From Sphagnum compactum (taxonomy: Eukaryota; Bryophyta; Sphagnopsida; Sphagnales), in the NCBI GenBank assembly GCA_965153455.1, contig OZ234500.1:6448001-6512000 (forward strand): DNA of 64,000 nt, given 5' to 3'. Below, in pieces: positions 11,795 to 22,242 of this stretch. Both the position numbers and the translations under genes were made by a program. The notes beneath the pieces are model-generated. The model searched no databases, had not been told where the DNA came from, and saw only the letters and a program-made list of their open reading frames with translations. Each line of letters starts with the position of its first letter. The first letter of the stretch is position 1.

Positions 11795-12525
11795 AGGCAC
11801 TTTAATGTGTTCACTTCTATGTTCGTCGCCTCTTAGACCTAAAAAATTGTTGATTCTAAATGTCAATGGTGTGTTATATTTTCCACATTCAACTATTTTG
11901 CAAGGGAATGCTAGAGTGTTCAGAAGAAATGTTGATAAGCCAAAGTGGAAGTTAGAGTTGGAGTGGAGCATTTTCTTGCTATGGCATTTAAAAAGTTTTA
12001 CATCGTAATTTGGTCTTGTATGAAACTTAAGGATGTGCTAGAAGTTTTTCCAATGCTCATTCTAAATTTTTTTTGGATCGATTCGTTTTCATTTGAGGAC
12101 ATGAACAATGTTCCAAAATGTTGAGTGAAATTACACCCCTAGGTCCTATTATCATTTAAAAGATTTGAAACATGTGTATTATGTGTGTCATGGGCTACCT
12201 TGTGGGAAGGAGGATCAAACATTACTAATTGACGATGAACCCATCAAAGTGCTTGAAAATCCAAAATGGAGTGGTTCTTTTCTTTGAATCATTCAGGGGA
12301 CAAATTTTGTCAAAGAAGGTGTAATGGTTAGACCTGACATCTCGTTTGTGGCCACCCTTGGTTGAATTACCATTGGCGAAAATGGTTCAAGTTCATTATG
12401 ACATTATGGTCAAGTATTTTACGCCTTGTTTAAGTTCCTTCTCGCAAAATTATTATTAGTTCCTCCAATATGTGGATAATGATAATGACGATGTTTGCAA
12501 TAACCAACCCCCTTTCGATGTGTAG
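11795..12525 (+). pseudogene. FCP1/SCP-like (NIF) HAD phosphatase pseudogene
   Basis: A first frame contains KKLLILNVNGVLYF, then a NARVFRRNVDKPK stretch. After a one-base frame change near 11943-11945 it continues VEVRVGVEHFL, FYIVIWSCMKLKDVLEVFPM. Further on, at 12223-12281, comes LLIDDEPIKVLENPKWSG, and near the end MVQVHYDIMVKYF. This order fits plant NLI-interacting/FCP1-homology phosphatases: the catalytic loop (usually starting L-D-x-N-G in these plant forms), the RPG-EEFL-like region, the IWSxMK segment, and the late DD loop. In active members the catalytic loop begins with Asp; here it is Asn (LNVNG). With several frameshifts and stops in the second half, this is a dead copy. Absence of clear introns would suit a retrocopy. 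Confidence 0.7.
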
Positions 12526-14071
12526 TGTGCATTTAAATCATTTCTTTTCATTTTTCATTTTTTTTCATTTTTCACGTCAGTGTTTATGTTATAATTTTTA
12601 TACATTGTTGTATGTTTTAATATGCCTTTTTTTCCTAGTGTTGACTTTTGTTCATAGTTGGTTTGAACCGTTGTTCATAAATTACGCGTTGTTGTTTGTA
12701 GCTTTGAAAGGGAGAAAATGATATTGGCCATTCAATTTTTTATTTCGAGATGGTGTCGATGTTGTTGCATATTGACCATGGACAATAAAAAAACTTTTAT
12801 CCTAGGAGGATTTGACATTATCCTTCAAATTTAAACTATCTTTTAGGGTATCTATTTTTTAAAAAAAATAGTAGATTTTTTGTTTCAAGACTTTTAGGTG
12901 TTTTGATGACATGGTGGCCACCAAGTTCAATTTGTACTTAAAATGTTCAATAAAGTTTGTTTACTTGTTTTGTAATGTAGATTTTATGAATTTTGCAACT
13001 TCTTTTCCTCTTGTTATGTAATTTGAATTTTATAAATGTTGCAACCTTTTTTTCTTCTTATTATAGGCCAAGCGGCCACATGCCTCAAGGTTCAGTTTGG
13101 ATTTCAAATTGTAATACATTTGTTTGATCTATGTAAATTGTGTTTCATTGATCCTCCATTTTTTCGTTTTTGCTTTCTTTCAACCAAATAGGTGTCCTCA
13201 AGGTTTAATTTGTATAAATGATGTAAGTTGCATTTCTTCAAAACCTTTTCCCTATGGTTAACAACTTGGTGACCATCGAGTTGTATTTGTAATGAAAGGT
13301 TCAAAAATTTAACAGTGTAAATTTTGTGTTTGCATTTTAAAATTTTTGTAAAGTCCTAAACTAATTAAACATGTGTTAAAAGTTATTGAATATAAAATAT
13401 TTTTGTCATTGAAAAATTAATTAAAATTTACAGATTTTATTTTTTCAACTAATCAATGGCTCTTCATTATATTCCCCTTTTTTATTTGGCCTTTCATATT
13501 TCAAACCTTAAAACTTAGCGCTAATGGCACTTTGAGTTCACAATTCAATTAATAAGATTATTTCATAATTGAACCTTTTTCAAAAATCATGTCTTTTAGA
13601 GTTTTGAAGAGGTTTAAAAAAAATTTGGATCCCTTGTAGCACTCAGAATGATCCCACTTGGCCCCATAGCACAATGGTCCATTGGTGAAAATGCATATAT
13701 ATGTTATGGAATGATTTTGGCATATGCCTTTTGTTTACCCTCTTCAAAATAATTACCTTTCCTCGGGTAAAAGGCTAAACTCAATTACATTAGCTTAATA
13801 AAATAAAGACATGGTAAATGTAAAATACTTATTACTTGGGTAAAATAATTAAAAGGGTATTAGAGAAATATACTAGCCGAGTAAGATATGTATTTACCCT
13901 ATGACATGCAAGTGGTTATATCAGGGTAACAAGTTTACCCACCCAACATTAATATTCACCGTCAATTTGAATGGAAAAAGTTAATTTAATGCAAGTTAAT
14001 TTAATTGGCCAAGGTTATATGATGGCTTTTAACTTGTTTTACAATTGATGAATATTGATTTGACTTTTTCA
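12526..14071. other. AT-rich, weak local repeats, no gene
   Basis: Between 12895 and 13310 a CTCAAGGTT(C/T)AATTTGTAT-like phrase recurs loosely every 100-170 bases, suggesting an old tandem array. Nothing else is recognised. Confidence 0.3.
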
Positions 14072-14156
14072 GTTCCATTTCTAAAGTTCAAACATTTTAA
14101 GTTCCACCTTTAACGTTCAAACATTTTAAGTTCTACCTTTAAAGTTTAAATAATAT
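14072..14156 (+). repeat. 29-bp tandem repeat, three copies
   Basis: Three consecutive units start at 14072, 14101 and 14130 with the pattern GTTCCACCTTTAAAGTTCAA followed by ACATTTTAA. Confidence 0.85.
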
Positions 14157-15893
14157 CGGATAAGGCGACTTCTTAGTGGGCCTTATCTTCTTATGAGTTT
14201 GTTAGGAAGGAAATTAAATGGAGGTTGATTGGGCTAGGTTACTTGCCAAAGATTTATAACGTACATGGAATTGTAACTTGATGTAATTAGACTGTTACGT
14301 ATGTAATTACCTAACAGTTAATTTGGTGATTCTTTTCTTTTTCCAATTTTGGCAATTGAAAATCCCCAAAAATCACTTCATCTCTCAGTTTTTAATTTCA
14401 ATTCTTTTCTGAAATTCCATCAATCCAAAAAATGCAAGCTCTCTGAATCTCAACAATCAGGTTTGTTTGTTTTTTTCCCCCCACGCCTTCAATTTTGTGG
14501 TGGAAAAATTTGGCAATCTTTTCCAACAAAGTAGCAACATTAGTTGAATTTACAATAGAAAAAAAAGATATTTCCAAAAATTGTTACTCCCAAAAACCAC
14601 ATTGTCAACAATAGTGTTCAAATAGTAAAACTGATTGACTCAACAATATGCACAACAATATGTCCAATAGTGTGGATTGAAATATGCTCTTTGACTCTCA
14701 AAATATGGCCAACGGGCTAGTGTATGTAGAAGCGCATTCCTTGACTTTCAAGGACAGAGAAGGAACGCCAATTCAACGATACAACAAATTTGTCTTACAT
14801 TGGGGGATCGCGTAGGGGTCAGCCCCCCCGCCCCTCCCCCCCTTGTCTTAATATATACAAGTGCTTTGAGCACCCAATCAGAACATTTAAACTGAGGTCA
14901 GGTTTGGTGCCTACCCTTACCGTAAGACACCTCACGTGTCCCGCAGGTGGGTCGCATATTCGAAAAAAAAACCCAGTGATGGTTTTGTTTAGTCAGCTTC
15001 TGCAAGGTGGTTTGGATGATCTTTACGGGCACACAGGGTCATCAACGAATCTCATCTTTCTCTTTGACAAGGGGGCGCGCGCAAATGTCTCTGATTTCTG
15101 TTGCATGTCAAAATCAAAGATAAATGTGAATATTTCCCACAAGGTTGAAACCATAGTTGGTAGGTACTTGATTTTAGGCAGTTTTTAGGTCAAGTTTTAG
15201 GATATTCGGATCAGAGGTTTAGCATTTTGCTAGAAATCATCATCAGAATTTGAATAGGCAACTGACTTTTAATAGAAATTGAATGGGGGCGTTGTCCTTT
15301 TTGTCATTTTGGGAGGGGGGGGGGTGTGATAGCTTGAAACTCAAAAATGAAGTAATTTATTGTTACTAAGAGTAATTTATCTAGGGTTTATATTTTATAA
15401 AATAATTAGGAGATATAATACAAGGGCGTAGCTAAAAATCGATTTTTTTTTTGACTTCTTTGGAAAGACTTTTAGTCTAATTAAATATATCACTAAGTTC
15501 CTAGGCTTTTGGCCCTTTGACTTTTGATGTGCTTTGCATGATATGAGGGTTAAAGGGCTTTGTGAGAGCCTTTGGTTGCTTGCGAAACCTTGACGGCCCT
15601 AAGTTAACACATTATATACTATAATGCAGAGGGTGGTCAAAAAAATATTAAATATAATCATCACATTTTCATCAACAATTTGGTTGCACTTTGAATATAT
15701 TTTGGTTTGTTCATAATGCTGTTATCATTGATTATTTGTATTAGCACTTAATGTCCCAATATAAATCTCACTACAGGTTCAGATTTTCTAGATAAAGAAG
15801 TACAACTAAAAATAAATAAATAAATTATTCTATTTTTCATGTAATTAGTTATTTTTAATTGGTTGTACATAATTTATGTATGAAGCAAAGCAA
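14157..15893. other. Mixed intergenic, one GC-richer patch, no gene recognised
   Basis: Bases 14790-15190 are richer in G+C than the surroundings and open for 132 codons, but I recognise no domain; a C-run near 14826 suggests chance or a relic. Another G-run lies at about 15314-15324. Confidence 0.35.
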
Positions 15894-16265
15894 TTTGTTT
15901 GTTTTGTTTATCATGTTGAGATCTCCCAAACCATGGAGCCTCTTGTCCCACTCTTAATATCATTGGAAAGCCCTTGATGACTAGGGGTGCATTGAGTTGG
16001 TTTCATAATGTGTCAACCTAGCATGAAGAACATATTAAATATTGAACAACTTTTTCACTGAAAATTCTTTTAAATCAAAACTAAAAGTTATAGGAAAATT
16101 TGCGCGCATTCTTGATATTGTTGGAAATCCTCATTGAGTAAGATTTAATGAAGGTGATTTGAAATTTTTTAGACCTAAGGTGAGAAATATTGAAATTTGA
16201 GTAGTTTTTGTCATTGGAGATTAAATTAGATTACAAACAATGGCTTTGGAAGGAAAAATTAGGGA
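15894..16265 (+). repeat. Dispersed repeat R2, copy 2
   Basis: Direct partner of 745-1125, with small indels and many substitutions. See copy 1 for the shared blocks. Confidence 0.6.
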
Positions 16266-17159
16266 TAATTAAAATAAAACACTAGATAACATTGGTTCAC
16301 CCATGATGGTCAAGAATGGGAGGGCACTCTGAAAGGGTCATGGTAAAGAGCTATATTTTTCTTGACATTTACACTTAAGGGTTGTAGTTTTTAAGAGCTT
16401 TTAAAATATTAATATGAATAAACAAATATTACTTTGTGCATTTATTTTCATGGAAAACATGGAAAACACATCCAAAGGTCAAGAAAGTGCTAGACTTTTC
16501 GTCATCATCTAAACTTAGGTATCTTATTAAAGTTGACGCACGAAGTTGTTCAAGTATTTCCAAAAACCCAAAATGTGCATGGGAGCCCAATGAAGACACA
16601 TGTTGTAGACTCGTTCACACACATGAAATATGGTGGAAGAACCAATGGAAATTTTTAGAAATGTGCTAAATAGTTACAGTAACTAAGTTTCTTTGGCTGA
16701 AGTTGCCAATGTTCAGACGGCAACAATCAATCTTTATCTTCATCTTTGTATACCTATACTGAAAACGGCTGGTATTCTCTTGACACATTTGTTACAAGAA
16801 TATAGATAAGATCTATGAATGTCACAAAAGTCTTGTTGCGGGCCTGGATTTCATGAGATGGTACTTGTCAAAAGCCTTTGAACTTGGGCAACTGAATCCA
16901 ATCCACTAGGAGACGGACAAAAGAATAGGATGGAGGGTGTTCCACCCCCCTCCTCCCCCCCCCCAAAGGGCGGATGCACTTGTACTGCCAAAAATAGAAA
17001 GCTGGCTAGAGAAACAACGTTGGACAGAAAAAGAAGAGGAGAGAGTGTACCTCCCTCAACCCCTCCCTAAAAGGGGGAACTACCTGGAATCCCAACAAAG
17101 AAAACCTAGGCAGATAGGAAAAAACCAAAAAAACAACATGATGACCATCTTATATATAA
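16266..17159. other. Intergenic, no gene recognised
   Basis: From about 16840 to 17160 composition rises in G+C, with a C-rich stretch near 16943-16963. No domain or RNA gene seen. Confidence 0.35.
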
Positions 17160-17285
17160 AGTGCCTTGTCTGTCCGTCGAGGTCCTGAAAGTCGAGGTCT
17201 TGTCCGTCCGTCGAGGTCCTGAAACCCAGATCGGGACCCGCCTGTCCGTCCGTCTGGTCGAGGTCCTGAAACCCAGATCCCAAAT
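17160..17285 (+). repeat. Short GC-rich minisatellite (GTCGAGGTCCTGAAA)
   Basis: GTCGAGGTCCTGAAA or a one-base variant occurs four times, interleaved with TGTCCGTCCGTC and AACCCAGATC. It is a small GC-rich tandem array in AT-rich surroundings. Confidence 0.8.
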
Positions 17286-17339
17286 TGTAAAAGTAAAATA
17301 ACCACCCAAAAACCTGCCTGGCTCCTCTTTTTCGGGTTT

Positions 17340-17625
17340 TCGTGAAACCCGGCAGTTCTGTGCACAAAAACCCGGCAGTTCTGTGATTATGTGGATGAAA
17401 TATTATACGTTTTTAGTTCCGTCCAATGAGCTCAGAGTTCTGGATGGGTGGTTATGAGGATGAGATATCATGTATTTGTAGTTCCGTCCAATTAGGAGGA
17501 ATGATTTGTGGATGAAATATTAAAGATTTTGTAGTTTTGTCCACTTAGAGTTTTGGATGGATTGATTATGTGGATGAAATATTTATGTATTCGTAAGTTC
17601 CGTCTAATGATAAGTTTTGCATGGT
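17340..17625 (+). repeat. AACCCGGCAGTTCTGTG duplicate and ~70-bp minisatellite
   Basis: AACCCGGCAGTTCTGTG occurs twice at about 17346 and 17369. It is followed by about four degenerate units carrying GTGGATGAAATATT ... TAGTTCCGTCCAAT ... GTTCTGGATGG. Confidence 0.75.
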
Positions 17626-17639
17626 GATTATTAATCTCG

Positions 17640-17880
17640 TTGACCCCGCGCCTGCCGGTGCCCCTCGCGGTCGCGGTCTCATTGCTGCTGGCGTTGCTGG
17701 TGTGTCAGTCGGGCACGGGCCTCTGCGTGCTGCTCGCGGTTGCGGTCGTGCTGCTGCTTCCGCTCCTGGTCTGTCAGCCGGGCACGGGTCTCTGCGTGCT
17801 GCTCACGGTCACGGTCCCGCTGCTGCTGCTGGAATACCTGACCTTCCTCCTGATACATTTTCTGGCCTAAGCTGCATAAG
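17640..17880 (-). pseudogene. GC-rich relic encoding a 27-residue charged repeat
   Basis: Read on the minus strand the region encodes two copies of a 27-residue unit of the type DRNREQHAEARARLTHQQ, rich in Arg, Glu, Gln and Ala and so likely helical or coiled coil. The second copy ends in a stop, and the repeat period at DNA level is about 81 bp. The sequence is far more GC-rich than its neighbours. It could be a piece of a retrotransposon Gag-like or other low-complexity protein. No family can be named, and the plus-strand frame (Leu/Val-rich) is an alternative I find less natural. Confidence 0.4.
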
Positions 17881-19755
17881 TTTACAATTCAAAAGGCATC
17901 TGTTTTTTGCCACGGGCAGCTTTATGTGACTTTCTCTCGGTCGGGCTCATGACGGGGCGTCCGGGTGCTGGTCCGGGGTGGCAGCAGGGCGGCTCTGAAT
18001 GGGGCACCTGCTGGCGTTTATACCAGTAATGTGGTCTACCGTGAGGTGCTGCAGTGATTCTTCTTGTGAGTATGGGGTTCTTTGGGGTCTCCTTTGGACT
18101 CCCAGTTTTTTCCCAGTGCCGTGTCGTGCCTTGCAGGCACGGGTTACCACTAGTTAACATATGAATTAAGAATCAATTATTTGGATTATTCTAAGGTGTG
18201 TGAGTATTTTGATAGGTTCCCCATTGTGGCCAAAGACTAAATCTTATCTGAATCTAAAGTGAAACAACTGTGGACCAGGGATAAAAGTATCAAGAACAGA
18301 TATGAACTATGAACCAAGAACACCGGCTCCACCGCTGTACTGAAACCCATCATTTTGAATGTAAGATTTTTCTTCCACAATTGAAGGCTGCTGAAAATCT
18401 CTTCTTTGACAATAATGGACAGCAAATAACAACGGGAAAAAACAATCCCAGGTCATTTACAAATATTCAAAGACCTTAGACTTTGGACAGTTGAACAAAC
18501 ATCAGCAATTGATCCAAAGAAAATCTCGGCAATTGCATCAATTCACTTCATCAATTGATGGAAATTACCGCAAAGATTGACGTCTATGCTCACTTTTGAT
18601 TGGGTCCCCAATTTGGGATAAAAGCCCCAATTTCAGTACTTGAAGGACTACTTTAATATGTTGGTTGATGTGTATCCGTTTAATGTTTAGATACTTTGAT
18701 TTGTCTCATACCTAGTACTTTGTTAGTATGTACAGCAGCCCAAGGTTTTTTTTCCTTTGTATTTGAAAGGACATCCTCCCATGGAAGATTTGTTTGTCAA
18801 TTGAAGGATCCTTTTCCGGATCACATGCAAGCCTTCCATCCTTTGAATAAAAAACCTTTCCTGCTTTAAACTTGAGCAGCTTTTGACACCCCAAGTCAAA
18901 CTCATTGGTAAAAGGCTAGCATGAGTTTTATTTGCAGTTGACTATGTTTGACTTCAAGACCATTTTTTGAGGTCCTAGGGTCCCGAAATGGTTTATGCTA
19001 GCGAGGCATCACACTTGAGGTTTTATAACCCTCTTTTATAACTCCCTATGAAAAAACCTTTTTTTCAACTTTGACCACATTTATTGCATACAAAACATTA
19101 CATTTATTATCCTTAAACCTTAATCATTATGAAAGAAAGCGATAGAAAATTTATGCACTATGGTAAATTTGCCTACTTTTGAAAATTTTGACATCGAGGG
19201 CAATAATTTCCTTAAATTTCAACATTTCTAAGAGATAATTTCTAAGAAATTAAACACTTTCAAAAAAATAAAAAATTATTGTTGAACTTGAAAAACTACT
19301 ATGATTTGGGGTTCCTATTTAATACCAATAAAACTCATCAATGTTTTCTAGATATTATTGTCAAGTAAGTATCTAACTACCTATATCAATTAATGTTACA
19401 TATTTTAGATACAATATTACAATTCATTGAAAAACGTAAGATTTTTTTTTAATATATGAATATTAATATGCTAATAAAATTCATGAACATAAAAAAAATA
19501 TTTGTGAGCAACTAAAATTTTAAAAGAAAAATGCACTTTCTACTTTTTCAGGCCCATTAATGTTTAGGGAATGTCCTAAAGTTGTATATTTCTGGTAACT
19601 TGCCAGAGCTTTTGAGGCGAGGAAACCAATTGCATAAGCACATGTCTTGCCAAGTGCGTTCCCAAAAGCACCTTTCTGATTCTCTGCCAAGAGTATTACT
19701 TTTCTAATATTCATAGATAGGTCAAACGTGAAGTTTAGCAAATCTCTTGAGAGCA
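17881..19755. other. Intergenic; GC-richer to 18160 then AT-rich, no gene recognised
   Basis: Bases 17881-18160 keep raised G+C and two overlapping minus-strand open frames of 67-92 codons, perhaps continuing the neighbouring relic. I see no domain. The remainder is AT-rich without recognisable genes. Confidence 0.35.
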
Positions 19756-19965
19756 GCCTTGTCTTTTACTGGCGAAAACTTGCCAAAAAGTGAAATTCAA
19801 AATTCAAAATTCGAAAAAAGTGAGTTTGGAGATTTTCAGTCGCCAGAAGTGAGGAAAAACAAGGGGTTAAAAGTCCAAAAATTCATATATTTGGTTTCCC
19901 TTTTGTAGCCAAAAATATATAATTAATCTTCCTATGGATGATTGCCACACTGATCTACAAACAAA
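19756..19965 (+). repeat. Dispersed repeat R4, copy 1
   Basis: Starts near CTGGCGAAAACTTGCC, passes through AGATTTTCAGTCGCCAGAAG and ATATTTGGTTTCC, and ends ATGGATGATTGCCACA. Similar strings in the same order occur at about 56793-57005 and, more decayed, at 54260-54520. It looks like a short non-autonomous element; its ends are approximate. Confidence 0.45.
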
Positions 19966-21480
19966 AATTCTTTTAATAAAACCCTGCTTGAGAGTGTCCA
20001 AAGTTACCCCAAAACCATTTGTAACAGACCAATGGAGGAGTGGCCATCAAAATTCAGAAATTTTTAACTTGGATCCAATAATTAATTCATTGATAGGAAT
20101 CACAGTCGGAATAGCAACCAACAGAAAGACACGAACAAAATCTTGATTGAAAACAGTAACCTTCCTTCTAGACGGAAACTTTTTTTTATGTAATTATTTT
20201 TGTCCATCACTCATAGACCCATCTTTCCACTCCATTTGGTAGGGTGCTTACTGTTCATTGCCAAAGATTTAACCTATTTTTAATGTTTTGTTGCTGTGAA
20301 AGTGAAATTTAACTGAGCTTTCATGAAAAGCTTTTAGTACATAGAGCCACTTTTAGATTCTTTCAACCCTCCACTAACCTTAGCCTTCAACTTCAATATT
20401 TATAGTACTATTGTCAAGACTGCACCAAAAATACAATAATTAGAGTCATGCATACGCTATTCAAAATATCTGGAAAATAGAATAAGATTGGAGAGGGCCA
20501 CCAATTCTTAAACAATAGTATTTTGGATGACAACATTCCAAAACAATTCAAGGTTTGCAATAAATTCAAATTTTGAAGTGTCAAATAAGTTGGTGCATCA
20601 TTTTCCTTTTGAGTTGAAATTCAAGCATTTCATAATGCAGGCCCCACAATTAAATAATTTAATTATTTTAACTATTTAAGCTATTTATTGTATAATAACC
20701 AGGAAACACTTTAGGTAAACATGTGGATCATGCATACTAAGGATCCATATTCTTGAAATTTCTACGTTTTAACTCAAATATAGATTAGCCTTGAAATGGC
20801 CCTTTGGAGCCAAAACACTTTTATGTAATTTTTATGGTAAAAAATCTGAAGGCATGGGTCTTTCCAAGCAACACCTGTGTTCGGAGGTATTATTTTGCTG
20901 CAAAAATATAAATGATTTGAATGTTACTAGGGTAGATAGGCTGGTGAGCGAACATTCAAGAACTCAAAGGAGGTCAAATCCTCACACGTTTTCATTTGCT
21001 TCTGAAGCTAAAAGAACATTTGTGGAAGGAATTGCTAAATTCTGTAAAGGAATGGAGAAGTATGGGCTGTTTGGTGTAAGGGGGTTCAAAGTTAGGTGAT
21101 GGGTGAATTAAAACAGGTTAGGATTTCAAGCTTAAATTTTTTGATTGTTGCATCTTTGCTTCTGGAATAAAATAAGCTTTGTAAAGCCTTAAGTGGTGCA
21201 CGAATCAGGGTTTAAATCACTAAAAACAGACTAAAAATGACAAAGATACAAGGCTGAAACTAGTTCAAGGCTAGATAAAAAAAGAATTGGGGGGGGGGGG
21301 GGACGACTTTAATTTATTTCCTAAATGTTTACAATTAGTCAAATGAAAAGATTCAAGCAACTTTCTCAGGTGAAACTCAAAGTCGTCATCCTGGATTCCA
21401 GGTACTTAAGTACTCTCTTCTAGATGCTTGGATGAAGCCAGACTTGTCTCAGTTGCTTGAGGGTGGAGTGACGCTTAAGT
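19966..21480. other. Intergenic; one unassigned open frame
   Basis: Bases 20791-21099 are open for 102 codons with balanced composition and end in a GKGMEKYGLFGVRGF-like tail. No family recognised and no splice-supported extension. A 14-G run lies at 21289-21302. Confidence 0.3.
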
Positions 21481-22242
21481 AATTTTGACCAGAGCGCGCG
21501 CACACACGGTTGAAGCAACGACAAAGAAGCAGGGAAGAAATCAATAAGCAGTGCAACTGCGCCCGCAGCAGCTGCAAGACACTTGGAAAGGACACCATTA
21601 GGTCGTTGAAATCCAGCTCATGATGAATATATCACGTGTTGACGTGCACAGATTTGGCGCAGGGAACCTGGGATGTCCACCACCCCAAGGATTCTGGCCC
21701 GTATCGAGAAACCGCCGATTTGGGCATCATTAGCATATAATTTGGCAACCAAGACATGTAACTAATCCTATAGTACTCTAAATTTGCAGCACACTGTGTA
21801 ACTGTGATCAGAGCAGCCTAATGGAAAGGGACCCTTAATGTGACTCATCATCTGATCTGGATAGAAAACAGCATTTGCGCGCATGGGCCACCAATTGTGC
21901 TTCTCACAGCCGGTCTCGGAAATAAATGACGCTTCGAGTTACTGAACCTTTTCATTTCAAACTCGGTCTCCCGCTATCCGCCTGACTGGTTCATTGCGCT
22001 CAGCCAAAGCTGTAGCTCGATCGTACAGGAGAATTAATACGGCTCTTTTTTTGGTCTGTGAATATTCAGAGTGTGTTGGCTGTCATTTGACGAGTTTCAA
22101 GCACGTCCGTGATCACATACATGAGTTGTGCACAACGTCGTACTCGGACGAGAAGAGAAGCTCTCACGAATTAATGATGGGGCCTAATCATGAGTTCTAC
22201 AACAGAAGGACTAGGAGTACTAGATTCAATGCAGCGGTAATC
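21481..22242 (+). promoter_or_regulatory. Promoter and 5' leader of the LPR-like gene (inferred)
   Basis: G+C content rises here, immediately before the ferroxidase start. A GCGCGCGCACACACGG run lies near 21493. I cannot place a TATA box or transcription start with confidence. Two adjacent ATGs at 22174 and 22177 are in frame with the chosen start and would add 23-24 residues if transcription starts upstream of them. Confidence 0.4.

Noticed and set aside
17621-17929. Plus-strand Leu/Val/Ala-rich frames that resemble membrane segments
   Set aside because: The minus-strand frame over the same bases gives a more natural charged repeat; neither is well supported as a gene.
20791-21099. 102-codon frame as a gene
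   Set aside because: Balanced composition but no recognised family, no splice-supported partners; kept only as an unassigned frame.
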